From Diogma glabrata (Eukaryota; Arthropoda; Insecta; Diptera; Cylindrotomidae), in the NCBI GenBank assembly GCA_963693315.1, contig OY856186.1, forward strand, positions 298,288,452 through 298,352,451: DNA of 64,000 nucleotides, read 5' to 3'. Position numbers and translations under genes: made by a program. The notes beneath the pieces are model-generated. The model did not search any database. It had not been told where the DNA came from and was given only the letters and a program-made list of their open reading frames with translations. Positions 42,481 through 54,299 of the stretch are shown here, piece by piece (within the stretch, counting starts at the first letter, position 1; every line of letters starts with the position of its first letter).

Positions 42481-43720
42481 TAGGCTTTTCGGATGTTGAA
42501 AGTCAAAAAAGTGGCCCGTAGTTTTTAATGTATTCATTAAAGCGTTTAAAGACACAGATATGCTTCGGCATTCTGGTTTTAAGTTGTGGTTTAGTTTGAT
42601 CAACATAAACAGAATCGCAATCAGTGCAGTTTAGCAGGACCGAACCATGGTAGTGGTTTGATCTTTGAAACTGGAGAATATAAAAGAGTTTAGGGAAGTG
42701 GGGTAGGAGATGGCTAGACGAACTTTAGGAAATTTATTTTTGAAGCAATTTGTAAGGATGTGTTTAAAACCGTCGATATGAGGAATAGAATGGTACACAG
42801 GGTCAACTAAGGGGGTTGAGGTGTTAAATTATGTTAAAGTTATTATTTTGGAGTTTTGGGTAATGTTATTGATGTTTTGTGGTATTTATTGTGTATCACA
42901 CAAGGAAAGACGAGCTTAGTAAAGAAATATCCTATGTTAAATTTAGTGTTGAAGTGGTGTCCGGATAAAAAGTTTAAGATGCGGTTGGAGGCAAAAGGTT
43001 TATGGTACCAGTTGGTGGAGATGGTGCAGTGGTCAAGGTTTCAAATGATGCTATGATGTCTAAAAAGTTGATTTGGTTGTTGTTTTCCACTTCTTGAATG
43101 ATTTGAATGGAGTGAGAGATGGAGTTGAGGGAGGTTAGAGTGTCATCAATCTCTGGTCTAAGGATCTGTTCAGGACATCCTCGAGAGTTTGGTCGATAAG
43201 AAAGGGAGAAAAAGGGTTGCCCATAGAAAGTCCTTTGGTTTTTAGATAAATACGATCTTGGAAAGTAAGGTATGAGGTTTTGACGGTGCAAAAAAGGATT
43301 AACTGCAAAAGAAATAGCAAATGTGGAATATTGGTAAATGTTTGGATGCATCCCATCGGTTACAGATTGTCTTCAACGCTATATCTACTGGAACGTTGGT
43401 GAACAGGGAAATGACATCAAAGGAAACAAGAGATGATGGGATGATTTTGTTGGAAAGAAAGTGTTTAAATTCGAAAGAGATTTTGGCATTGAATTTAGGA
43501 CATCACAGACGTTTAGTAGGATGGAGTTTAGGCATTTAGATAGGTTAAATGACGGGGAGGAGTAGATGCTAACGACCAGACGAAGAAAAATGATCTCTTT
43601 ATGTATTTTCGGGAGACGATAGATTTTAGAGAGAGCCGAGGTGGAGGATCGTAAGCGAAATAACGTTTGGAATGACCAAATGACACAGCCCTTGCGTCGT
43701 AAATTAATGGGCTTTACATT
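42480..43720 (-). pseudogene. Penelope-like element, RT and GIY-YIG relic
   Basis: Minus strand, several frames. SFDVISLFTNVPVDIAL and KTICNRWD (43350-43430) is the signature Penelope RT palm motif. LTFQDRIYLKTKGLSMGNPF and SPFLIDQTLEDVL (about 43190-43290) corresponds to the G..MG.P.SP.LAD motif. IQIIQEVENNNQINFLDIIA follows (43030-43110). Finally NCTDCDSVYVDQTKPQLKTR and MPKHICVFKRFNEY (42520-42650) is the GIY-YIG domain with YIGQT altered to YVDQT. Multiple frameshifts; the DD box is not intact in one frame. No hammerhead motif found near either end. Confidence 0.8.
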
Positions 43721-46389
43721 TTGATTGAAAATAATCGATGAAAAACATAACCATCAACTTCACAATAATCATGGAACACCTTCACTCAGTTAAAACCCAT
43801 GCATTTAAAAATTACATTCCCAACTTGTTCTATGTTCCTCCAACCACTTTACTCAAAAGAGTGTAGCGAAACTCTGAACAACCAACCAACCGATGTGAAA
43901 ATTTCACAAATTTTTTTAATATACATAGTTGTTGTTACTGATACTTCAGTAGTAGTTGGTACTTCAGTAGTACCACCAAAAGTTTGCAGTCTGTTGAAAA
44001 GTTTGCACCTGTTGTGTCACGCTTGAGCAAATGTATAGCATATCGAGTTTCTGTTATGTACCTTCATAGAGAATTGATGCATCCCGGAAGCTAATTTTGC
44101 AGTAGTTAACTTATCTTAATTATGTTAGCTTTCTTAAACTCTAGTTGGGTTTTCTGATGATTTTCATATTGATACCCATTTTCTTCGTTAGTTGACGTTA
44201 CATGTTTTAGTTTAACTGTGCTTCCTTTACTGAAGTGACCATTGCTTCTTTGATTGATTATTAAGAAATAGGTCTATGATATCTTTACTGATGTCTTTAT
44301 CTGATGTCTTTATTTAGAGCTTAAGGTGAAAGTAGTTCATGCCAAGATACATAACATGATTCAACTTGCTCTAATTAACACCTAGCATCATTTGCCCATC
44401 TCAAGGCACAGTAAAATGCATAAATTTTATCCAATTAAAATTCCGTTACACAATACAAATTCCCATATTAATCTTGCTGCATGCATGTTTTTTCTTAAAT
44501 GTTTTTAGACACTGACATGGTGTCTAAAAATATTTTCCCAAAATCACTATTCGATCTCATGAGACTGGTTTATGAATAATAACAACCAAATTAACATGTT
44601 CTGTTATTAAAACAAAAATAACAAAATAAATTAAAATTTATGACTGTGTCATTCTCCTATAATAAGCTTTTCTGTGCTTTTACAGGTTTTTTTTTGATTA
44701 AAAGGTAATTAAAAATTTATGAAAATCATAAATATAATATATTTATACATCGCCAACAACAAAATGCTTTAAAATTTTCAAAACCACACCTTGATATAAA
44801 ACGATAATGAAGATGATGATGAGTCGTATAATTTTGTATTGTACCTAATAAAATTACCCTTTTTTGTATGACCCTTTTTTTATTGCAGATAATTTGAGCC
44901 AAAGTTAACTTATATGTAGAAAAAAAGTTGCATAATGATATGTTTACACAATTGGTATGCTGGGTTTGATGAGAATATTATTTTGTTAAATTTTATGAAA
45001 AACTTTCTTTTCTTCCTTGATCGTTTCTTTTTGCTGTAATTTCCTTGAATCCAATATAAAACAACAAATTTTAAATTTTTCTTTGATGTTGGATATTCGC
45101 CATCCAATTTTCATTTTTTTATGTTCAAGCTCAACGGCTTCAAATGAATACTGATTTGTATGAATGAACTTTTACAATTATGATAAGTTTTTCCTAATGA
45201 TAACGATAATAAGGATGTTGATGATGAAAAAGTTTGTCGTTGAATACATATTATATTTTTAAACATAAAATTATAATAAAAATGTTTTTTAATGATTTTC
45301 ATTGGGTTGTACAAGTATGTTTACAGGAGGTGGTTGTTATCTTTATGGCTTCGATAAAAAATATTGCCGCCGTTTTTACATAAATTCATTACATTACAAT
45401 ATTTTTCCAAATATCGAACAAAACATACTGTTATTACTTATGGGATAAGAAAAAAAGATCAAATGATTATGATTTATGATAAAAAAAAATTCTATTCGAC
45501 GAGTTTTCCATAAATAATAAATGTACCACTTCTAAAAATTGACACTCCTTTCTAACGGAAATTAATATGTTTGTATTTGGTTGTATTGAGGATCATGAAG
45601 GGTCAGAACCATAGAAAATGAAAAACGAAATAATTTTATATTTATGGTTAAGTTATATTATGATGAGAGAGGACGAACCGGTTTACCCTATTTATTTGGG
45701 TTTGGAAGGGGGGTGATAAATTATTTTGTGGGTGAATTTATACTTTAAAATTGTATAATTTAATTGTAAGAAAATTATTTTGATTGCTTTTATGTTGAGT
45801 AATGTTGTGTGTAGTATAAGAATCGAATGTGTGCAGGATCTCGGGTGAGGGTTGTATAAGATGAATTTTTGAGATTTTAGTAAAAGCTTGATATAGGTTG
45901 ATTATATAAATTTAATGGTTGGTTAGATGTGAAACTGATTTTATGTTTCCGTGTGGAAAACATGAACATGTTTTTCATGTTAGTGGAAATATATTATTTC
46001 AAGAGGCTGCTTGTTGTTACGATTAATAGAAGTGTAGTATATAATTCAAAAGGGTGTTTGGATACTTATTATATCTGAAGTTACAAGAAAATTTATGTCA
46101 AGAAAAATTTTTGTTTGGTATGGTAACTCTTCATAAAGCTAGGTAGACCATTAACAAGTTCCGTTTTTACACCTTTTTATTTAGCTTGAATTTTTGCTTT
46201 TTTTTCCATCGTCAACCAATGCGGTCGACTTTTATTCTCCTATATTTTTTTGTAGTTTATAATTAACAATAGTTTTTATTTTTTTTCATTTCTCTCTTTT
46301 CATTTACGATCAATAACAGTGAAGTGAAGTTTAATGGAATTCAGTTACATAAATTAATTATCTGTGGGGTCTTAGTTCTTTACCTGCAT
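43721..46389. other. No gene recognised
   Basis: AT-rich sequence. The short frames (43799-44026, 44910-45314) lack motifs. Short GTAGTTGGTACTTCAGTAGTA repeats occur near 43950. No transposon ends identified. Confidence 0.45.
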
Positions 46390-47140
46390 AACACATCGCT
46401 AAAAAGGACGGATGCTGTACGAATGGCTAAATGTTGAATGAATCTGCAGGAGCTGGTCTGTACTTGAAATCGAATAACGCCACAATTAGCAAAAAATTTC
46501 TTTTTGGACGAGTCTGTACCGATATGCTATCAATGAACACAAGAATGAAATTTTTCGCTTGCATCTGCAGGAGAAAAGGATTGTTCGGATACTAAAACAG
46601 CTATTAAAGCACTGATAAAACATGTGACAGATTTTCAACTCATTAATGAATGCAGGAAATAACTTTGTAGGCAAGTGCAGATCACCAATATCACACTCCG
46701 GTGGGTTCCTGATCATAATAGCATTCCGGGTAACATAAAAGCGAATGAACTTGAATGGACTGGAGCGATCATGAAATAATTAACTGCAGAACTCGCCTTA
46801 GGGTTATTTAAAACGTTTGGCTTGTCTTTATTAAAGGATGACGCGGACTTCAAGATGAAAGTCTTGCAGAATGCCTGATCAACAAGTAGGCCAAAAAAAT
46901 TTTTTTACAGCATTTCAGAAAAAAATGTTCATTTTCTTTTAACCCTAAAGAGGATAACCCTGAGCACTATGGTCGGTGTCCTAACAAGACATGGACATCT
47001 AAGTAAACACTTCTTCACCATTGGAATTAGTAAAAATGTTCTCTGTGAACGTTATTTTGAAGAGAAGGAGAACTGTAGCCACTTGACGCATGGTATGGCC
47101 TTTTCTTGTGTCCGAACTAGGATTTTGTTACTCTAACAGT
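46390..47140 (+). pseudogene. Strongly decayed LINE RNase H and C-terminal region
   Basis: Plus strand with stops and frameshifts: TDAVRM..., GAGLYLKSNNATISKKF-like text, then ITNITLRWVPDHNSIPGNIK and ANELEWTGAI (about 46685-46775), the RNase H motif around the catalytic His and last Asp (W-VPGH-.I.GNE.AD.LA). About 46955-47120 reads RITLSTMVGVLTRHGHLSKH, FFTIGISKNVLCERYFEEKE and NCSHLTHGMAFSC, the Cys/His tail that follows RNase H in such LINEs. No RT is visible upstream. A different family from the 33-36 kb element. Confidence 0.65.
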
Positions 47141-49188
47141 GTAGAAAGTAGCACAATTAAACTGTCGCCAATACAGTCGCGTTAGTTTTAATTAATCATA
47201 CAGACATGTTTGTCGAATAGTCCACCATGAGAACAAACTAGAAAATGGTACTATGGGTCGTACGTAACAATTGTTCCGCCCTTTATCATGAGAAAAAATA
47301 GTAAAACACTTTCGTTCTTACCCGCTTCACTGTTTTCATAGTTTTCGAGGCGTAAATTTTGTTTTAAATCACAACCGTTTTCACTTAAAAAATTCTATCA
47401 ACGGAACTGGAATACAGATAGTATATATGTATCTTGGTTCACCGTGATAATCAAATCAATTTTATTATTGATTTCAGTGTAAACATTATTTTCTCAATAT
47501 AAAAATTTAGGTCAAGGACACCAAGTAGATGCTCTAAATGTTTTGATTCAACTTTATTTCTGAACTTTGTTTGTATTCAGTTTAAAATCAATCTTAAAGC
47601 TCATACGTACAAAAAGAAAGTCATATAAAATCAAACAAGTCATTTTCATAAACTATCGATCAGACAGAATTACAAAACACAAAATTCAATGTAATAAAAT
47701 TATTTCATAAACGAATAATATCAAAAAAACAGCTATATTATTTCTTATCCTTTTCTCAAAACAATATTATTATTCTATTTGGATCGTTCTAACTGAGATA
47801 AATGAAGATAAAATTTGCAATAATTTTTATGGTATGATATTTTTTCATTTTCCATTTTCGTAGAATTTTCTTTTATTTGTCTGGTTGTCTTCATTTTCTA
47901 GAAAAGTTTTGAGAGAATCATGGAATAAAATCACCGTTTTTGTTGAGTGGGTTATTAATTTAATAAACTTTAAAAAATAAATTGTAAATGCTTGAAGTCA
48001 TTTCAAATTGTTATACCTGTTTTTTGGCTGAATTAAATAGTTTTCGGAAGAGTGCAAAGAGAAATAGAGGGTTAAGATGAAAAATATTTACACTACTAAA
48101 ACCACAAACCCACTAAAGTTGTAAGGGATAGCCGATAGGGTACAAAAATTACGACGAAATGAAAATAAAACAGACTATGTTGAGAAAGTTTAAGAGAAAA
48201 TTATTAGAAATCAGTAAGGTAATAAGTCCCTAATCAGTAAAGAAAAGAGTTAAAAGAAACTAATGATTTGTTTCGCTAATAATTACAAAAACAAAAGAAA
48301 CAAAAGATGTCCATAATGTATCAAAAGATGGAGCTTATTTACAAATTAAAGCAAAAAGTGAATAACAAAAAAATTTGTATGTACATTTCTATTTTGTTTT
48401 ACAATTTACACAGTAAACAGTTGATTTAATTCTAAGAAAATCCTAAAAAAATCATGCAACTGTGGTTTGGGGTTTTAGATTATGTTTGTCCGATAAATTG
48501 AAGAGCATAAACTTTAATTTCTTGAAAATTATAACTATACCAGAAAAAACTTGTAAATGGGAAAAACAGTAGTAGAAATCACGCTAGACTGCCACTACGG
48601 TTGGGTCCAGCTTTCTCAATATATTTTAAATTTTTTCTAATGGTCAAATTTTATTTAGTTTCATTTTGTTAAACAAGTTTTTTACATCCGATATTCATAG
48701 CCTGATTGATTACCGCCATATGCAAAAAACAACGAACCTTGCCATATGCAAAAAAAAGGATTAGCGCTTTTCATAAAATTTTTAAAAAATTTTTTAAATG
48801 GAGTTGTATATTTCAAGATGGCGTTAAATATTTTTTAATTTTTTTATAATGTATTTTAATTTTAAAATGACCCTATGAGTTCACGATTTTTTCAGTGCTT
48901 ATAAATCAAGCAGGCTTACAATATAGGGGGTTTCGGTTTACAGCATAGAAACATTAGACATCAAATAATGATTTTATGCATTCCTTTACGACGAAAATTT
49001 TAACATTTAAAAATATTTTTAAAATTTAGATTTGTGGTCTATTTGCGTGTGATACTAACAGAATGTAGAAAAACTTCTTTCATTTCTTTAAAGGTGTTCG
49101 TGAAATTTTATGTAACTTTTTGAAATATTTTTTTCAATATAATATTAAAAATAATTCATATTATAAAGTTGTATTTCCGGGATTTCTT
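47141..49188. other. No gene recognised
   Basis: AT-rich spacer. No open frame with motifs and no repeat partner seen, up to the left pseudo-LTR of the Penelope-like element. Confidence 0.45.
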
Positions 49189-49263
49189 TTAATTATTTTT
49201 TTATTTGGATATCCTCAATTAAACCCGTTTTTTGAATTAATATAAATATTTTATTGTTAAAAA

Positions 49264-49298
49264 ATCTATATATTTCGGGCTAGGCCCATCTTCAGGAT
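49264..49298 (-). ncRNA. Hammerhead-ribozyme-like motif, left pseudo-LTR
   Basis: Mirror copy of the motif at 51132-51166 with the same core, stem II and stem III. Cleavage would release RNA starting inside the pseudo-LTR on the minus strand. Confidence 0.5.
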
Positions 49299-49684
49299 AT
49301 AATATAACAAAAATATAAAAATTCAAAAATTAAAAAAGTATTTGACATTATTATAAAAACAATAAACAAAAAGTAAAATATAATTTCAACATACGTTACT
49401 TAAATATTTCGCCATAACCATAAAAGTTTTTGGAATGATAATTTAAAATGAATATTTAACATACTTCGTATTAATAATTTGCCAATTAAACTTATTGATA
49501 AAATAAGTCAGGTTCGCAATACTAATTCAAAAAATAGCTAATAGTTATAATAGTTTTGTAATATCTGGATTAGAAATGGAACAATTTTGTTACGCAAGGC
49601 AGATGGAAGTCCTGTAATTCCGATAAAAGTTGTGATTTAAATAAAATAAATCAAATTTATTTTTAAACCAAAATATAGTACACC

Positions 49685-49765
49685 ATGAGTAATAATAGTT
49701 CTCTTTTATCGGAAAACAGTGACAGTAATATATCAATTAATTCAAATAGTTCCAATTCTATCTAA
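49685..49765 (+). pseudogene. Short Asn/Ser-rich frame, possible N-terminal exon
   Basis: ATG frame MSNNSSLLSENSDSNISIN to a stop after 26 residues. The following TAATTTCTATTTTTAG just before 49781 resembles a 3' splice site leading into the endonuclease-like frame. The splice inference is weak; no donor is assigned. Confidence 0.25.
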
Positions 49766-49783
49766 TAATTTCTATTTTTAGGG

Positions 49784-49972
49784 AATTCAAATTTTCCTGT
49801 TGTTTTGCAAAAAATCAGAAGCTTACGAAGAAATTTTGATTTATTTACCTTCAATTTGGAAAGTTTTAATTTTCAACCTCTCTTAGTTTTTTTAACCGAG
49901 ATTTGGAAAGGTGACAATGAACTCGAAAATTATAACATAACAGATTACAAAATGCATGCAAATTGCAATTGA
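49784..49972 (+). pseudogene. LINE-type endonuclease-like N-terminal fragment inside the Penelope element
   Basis: NSNFPVVLQKIRSLRRNFDL, then FNFQPLLVFLTEIWKGDNEL and ENYNITDYKMHANCN. The order (N)IRSL..NFDLF, ...LLVFLTEIW (catalytic Glu) and Y.I..Y..HANCN resembles the start of APE-type endonucleases of CR1/Jockey LINEs. It stops at TGA 49970 and the rest is unreadable. An APE domain is not part of ordinary Penelope elements, so this is probably an insertion or a chimaera. Confidence 0.5.
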
Positions 49973-50644
49973 CATTTTGTAACAAAAATTGTAGTGTTAA
50001 AATTATTGTAATTATACTGTTCAAGAATGAATTGTTTTTCATAAACAATATAAACAAATTTTGTAATTTTGTTATCATTTAATTTATAATATGTAGGAAC
50101 TTAAATCAATTAACGAATTTCTTTATTAATATTTACATTTATGTATATTTATTGTTATGTTAGTCAATTTACTGGGTTAAAATACCTATTTTGAATTATT
50201 ATTATGTTGGCCTTCATGAACTTTAATTGCGAAGTGCCATCTCTAAGAAAAACTGATTAATTACAATTTGTAAAAATAAGCTTAATGTTATATAAAAATT
50301 TAAACATCTCTCTCTCTGTTATCAACCATCAAATTGTAAACATCTATTTTGATCAAATTAAAATAATTAATAAAATTGGAAACATTGTTTGAGGAACCAC
50401 GCCAATTGTTTATTAATTCATATCAACCTAAAACCAACATTTTGTTATTGGATTAACAATACTGAAATAAAAATGTTATGAAAATTAAAAAAAAAAAAAA
50501 ACTTATTTGTCACTTGATGAAACTGATAATAATAATATTACACCACCTATTGTATAAACAAATCAATATGCATCTTTAACTTATGTTCCTAGTTTAAGTG
50601 AATCACTTTCTCGTTCTTGCTCACATTATGTACCTAATATAAAA

Positions 50645-51040
50645 ATGGCTATAATGCCTCAAAATAGAAACAGTTTTAATTTTACTAATTCAAAATCCAA
50701 AATTACTAAGGGACAACAAAGTGGTGTTGTTTATAAAGTTAATTGTGATAACTGTGATACAGCATATATTGGAGAAACAATACCAAAATTGGATATTCGT
50801 ATGGGCCAACATAAATATGATTCTAACAAAACAATTTATAGCAACAATGTTTCTGCTCTAGCAAAACATTCGATAGACAAAAACCATATGTTTAAATTTG
50901 ATGAAGTTAAAATTTTGATTAAGGAAAAAAATAAAAATAAACTACAAATTCATGAGGTGTGCCAAATGATTAGAAGTGAAGAATCAATATGTAATTTTAG
51001 AAATGACAAAAAAGACTTTTCTAATAATAACGTATGTTAA
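50645..51040 (+). CDS. GIY-YIG endonuclease ORF of a Penelope-like element (probably partial)
   Basis: 131 codons from ATG. KSKITKGQQSGVVYKVNCDN leads into the GIY-YIG fold: GVVYKVNC (GIY position), NCDTAYIGETIPKLDIRM (YIG plus conserved basic residue), HKYD, VSALAKHSIDKNHMFKFDEV (the H....H motif of Penelope endonucleases), EVCQMIRSEES (catalytic Glu region) and INF-like CNFRND. It ends NNNVC, with the stop lying in the right pseudo-LTR. The upstream RT is lost, so the ATG is probably an internal Met of a longer ORF. The protein nicks DNA during integration. No internal stop, so decay is recent. Confidence 0.75.
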   Translation: MAIMPQNRNSFNFTNSKSKITKGQQSGVVYKVNCDNCDTAYIGETIPKLDIRMGQHKYDSNKTIYSNNVSALAKHSIDKNHMFKFDEVKILIKEKNKNKLQIHEVCQMIRSEESICNFRNDKKDFSNNNVC

Positions 51041-51131
51041 AATTATACATATTTTAATTTTTGCTTATTGTTTTTATAATAATGTCAAATGCTGTTTTAA
51101 TTTTTGAATTGTTATATTATTATTATATTAT

Positions 51132-51166
51132 ATCCTGAAGATGGGCCTAGCCCGAAATATATAGAT
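51132..51166 (+). ncRNA. Hammerhead-ribozyme-like motif, right pseudo-LTR
   Basis: Stem I ATC/GAT (51132-51134 with 51164-51166), core CTGAAGA (51135-51141, full CUGANGA consensus), an unpaired T, stem II GGGC/GCCC with CTA loop, GAAA (51154-51157), 2-bp stem III AT/AT with AT loop, and A at the cleavage position (51163). All invariant positions of the minimal hammerhead are met apart from the extra T before stem II, which also occurs in the 31286-31324 copy. Confidence 0.55.
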
Positions 51167-51251
51167 TTTTTAACAATAAAATATTTATATTAATTCAAAA
51201 ACCGGGTTTAATTGAGGATACACAAATAAAAAAATAATAATAATTATATAA

Positions 51252-52202
51252 TATGTCCTCGATCCAGATACAAAATATTTTTACAGTATAAAGTCTGGTT
51301 AACGAGCTAGAGGGCTTTTAAAATTTGATTATATTATATTTCAAATATTTAAAAAATTACAATAAAATAAAGCAGTCGAATTTCTGTGGGACTTTTATTT
51401 CATAATTACGTCCCACAAATAAACAACGCTCCTTACCCAATTAAATTAGTAAACGGCAAATTCAATTGGTTTTTGAGATAAAAGAAAGAAAAGAAATATC
51501 ATCATTCTCGTTGCGACCTTTCAACAGTTTATATAAATTAAATAGTTGTTGTATTTTTTAAAATATTATAAATTTAATTTAATTGTGAACCTTGTCTCAT
51601 GAAAATATTTTGTTCATTTACAACAAATAAATTAGTGTCAGTTAAATAAATTGTTTAAATTTAACGCAAGTGTATTAGTAAACTATATAAGTGAAGTGAT
51701 ATGTACTAGTTTTGGTTATCCCCGTTAGAGCTGCTAAACAACAGCTTCTACATTTATACTAAAAATTTCTAAAAATTGCTAATAGTATATAAAATCCTTG
51801 CCAAGTTTCATAATGGGCTTCGTTTAGCAGCTACACTAGTTACAATTTTAAAGCGTAGCAGCTGGTGCCATACAATGGAGATAGGTACTTATGAAACTTG
51901 GCAAAGATACACTATTACCTGTTTTTAGAAACAAAATTTAAAAATATTTAAATGGTCTAACTTTGTGAAATTCAAATTTTAAAATTTAAATATAATTTTT
52001 TCAAAAATAAATATATTTTTAAAATCCAAAAATATATTTAAAAAGCTTAAATGAAGTATAAATTCGAATGCATTATTTATTTTATTGTATCTTTTTAAAT
52101 GTGAGTAATAGGATTTGAATAAGCGCGTACTTGCCGTTTAGTCAATTTTTTTTAACCAGACTTTATACTGTAAAAACATTTTGTATCTGGATCTATGACA
52201 TA
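51252..52202. mobile_element. Inverted-repeat element next to the Penelope element
   Basis: TATGTC, GATCCAGATACAAAAT, TTTTTACAGTATAAAGTCTG and GTTAA at the left are the reverse complement of the right end, about 50 bp with few mismatches. Inside, AAACGGCAA (51451) pairs with TTGCCGTTT (52131). A central hairpin TCCTTGCCAAGTTTCATAA / TTATGAAACTTGGCAAAGA lies at 51793-51908. No gene. Confidence 0.65.
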
Positions 52203-52455
52203 TAGATAATCAAATATTATACTACAATCAAAAATATATATTTTTTAACTTGTCTGCTTTACGTGGAATATATTTATATTTAAATAATTTATCTCTAAAA
52301 ACAGAAAAGATCACCTACTTCACTCGTGACACGATCCGTCTAAGCATCAATCGTTAAATTCTCATTGTAGCGCCATACGATTAATTAAATACAATAATTT
52401 ATTCAAAAACAATTAAAACAGTTAAAATTTTTATTTTTAAAAGTACGAAAACAAT
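52203..52455. other. No gene recognised
   Basis: AT-rich junction between two inverted-repeat elements. Confidence 0.4.
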
Positions 52456-52459
52456 TTAT

Positions 52460-54167
52460 GAGCAATTTCACATTTTCACACAAGTTCAGCAAATTTTTGG
52501 GAAATTTTGACTTGACCCCTTTTAATTTTGATTATTTTTTGTTTATAGATAGTCTTTCATAAATAAAAATACAAGTTCTCTTAGAATTTTTTTTTCGACC
52601 AGGGGCTTTACAGGGTGCCCCTCAATTTTTTGTTATTTTGTGATGTGAGTGCATTTTGACTTGCGATTGTAGAAAAACTACTCAATCGATTTTCATAAAT
52701 GATGTGTCGTTGAATAGGTTTAATACCGTTGAATAGGTTTAACAAAGTTTTTAAAAATCTACACTGTTAATTTTTTGAAATAACTTTTAACGGTGTAACA
52801 TAAAAAAAAACGGTGTAACATAAGAAAAGATGGCGCTACACCTTTTTTTAAAACTAAATTGAAGCTTATTTTATATCTTACTACTTGTGAAAGTTTAGGA
52901 CATGTATTATTTTTTGTTTTAAAGATAAAATTGGTTGTGCATATGACTGTCGAGAATCAGCTTTTTTTCAGCCATATATAATTTAAAATCCTTAAGATGG
53001 TTTTTATTTATTTTTAATCTATATTAGTTTACGCCTATGCTCACTTAAAATTTTCAAAGTAGGATTTTCAAATTTTTCAATCATGCATATCTAAAAAACA
53101 GCCTCCTTTTAATGGATTAACGGATTAACTTTCACTGGTAATTACATAAAAACAAGCTTCAATTTTATTTAAAAAAAAATTAAAAAAAGTGGGTTTAAAT
53201 GCTAGGCCATCTTTTAATTTTGTTTTCTTATGTAACACCGTTAAATAGGATTAAAAAACTAACAATGCACAATGCACAATTTCAAAATTTTCTTTTTAAC
53301 ACCTATTCAACGACATATCATTTATGAAAATCAATTAAGCAGTTTTTCTTCAGTCGTTCGTCAAAATGATTTCTACATGATAAACTTACAAAAATTCAAG
53401 GGCACCCAGGGAAGGCCCCTGGTGGAAAAAGAAATTCTAGGAGAAGTCGTATTTTTCATTTATCAAAGGCTATCTATAAACAAAAAATAAACCAAATTAA
53501 AAAGGATCGAGTCAAAATGTCGCAAAATTTTGCTGAACTAGACTGAAATTGCTCATATTTTCTTTATTGTACATATATAATTTTTATAATATTTTAAAAA
53601 GTTCTTCTAATGATAAAATATTTGATATTTAACATTAAAAAAAATCTCTTAGTTTATAACGCCATATTTATAATTTTCCTTCAGAACAAAAAAAACTGAT
53701 TCCCGACAGTCATATGCACAACGAATTTTATCTTTAAAACAAAAATAACACATGCCCTCAACTTTCACAAGTAGTTAGATATAAAATAAGCTTCAATTTA
53801 GTTAAAAAAAAAAAGGTGTAGCGCCATCTTTTCTTATGTTACACCGTTTTTTTCTTATGTTACACCGTTAAAAGTTATTTCAAAAAATTATCAGTGTACA
53901 TTTTTAAAAACTTTGTTTCAATACCTATTCAACGACACATCATTTATGAAAATCGATTGAGTAGTTTTTCTACAATCGCAAGTCAAAATGCACTCACATC
54001 ACAAAATAACAAAAAATTGAGGGGCACCCTGTGAAGACCCCTGGTCGAGAAAAAAAATTCTAAAAGAACTTGTATTTTTTATTTATGAAAGACTATCTAT
54101 AAACAAAAAATAATCAAAATTAAAAGGGGTCAAGTCAAAACGTTGTTGAATCTTCGTGAAATTGCTC
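52460..54167. mobile_element. 1.7-kb foldback transposon with TTAT target duplication
   Basis: Ends GAGCAATTTCAC and GTGAAATTGCTC flanked by TTAT (52456-52459 and 54168-54171). The arms of about 500 bp are inverted nearly throughout (TTTTGACTTGACCCCTTTTA; AGGGTGCCCCTCAATTTTTT; GTAGAAAAACTACTCAATCG; AGATGGCGCTACACCTTTTT). A third, diverged copy of the arm lies inside at 53130-53560 in the orientation of the right arm. The frame at 53272-53490 is part of that copy, not a gene. Three arm copies in one element is unusual. Confidence 0.8.
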
Positions 54168-54299
54168 TTATACTTTAAATGAATCGCTCAAGTCATTCCG
54201 ATATCATTGATTCTAATTATTAATAGATAATAATAAATTTACTATGTAATTTATTATGTAAATAATAATGTACATTGTACATACATATATTGAAAAGTG

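Larger units (their letters stand above)
49189..51238 (+). mobile_element. 2-kb Penelope-like element with inverted pseudo-LTRs
   Basis: About 210 bp at 49189-49400 are repeated in inverted orientation at 51028-51238, nearly identical (CCTCAATTAAACCCG, TTTTATTGTTAAAAAATC, TTTCGGGCTAGGCCCATC, AAAAACAATAA.CAAAAA, AACATACGTTA). Between them are a short Asn/Ser frame, an endonuclease-like fragment and a GIY-YIG ORF ending 10 bp inside the right arm. The RT is missing, so this is an internally deleted copy. Pseudo-LTRs in inverted orientation and hammerhead motifs are established traits of Penelope-like elements. Confidence 0.8.
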
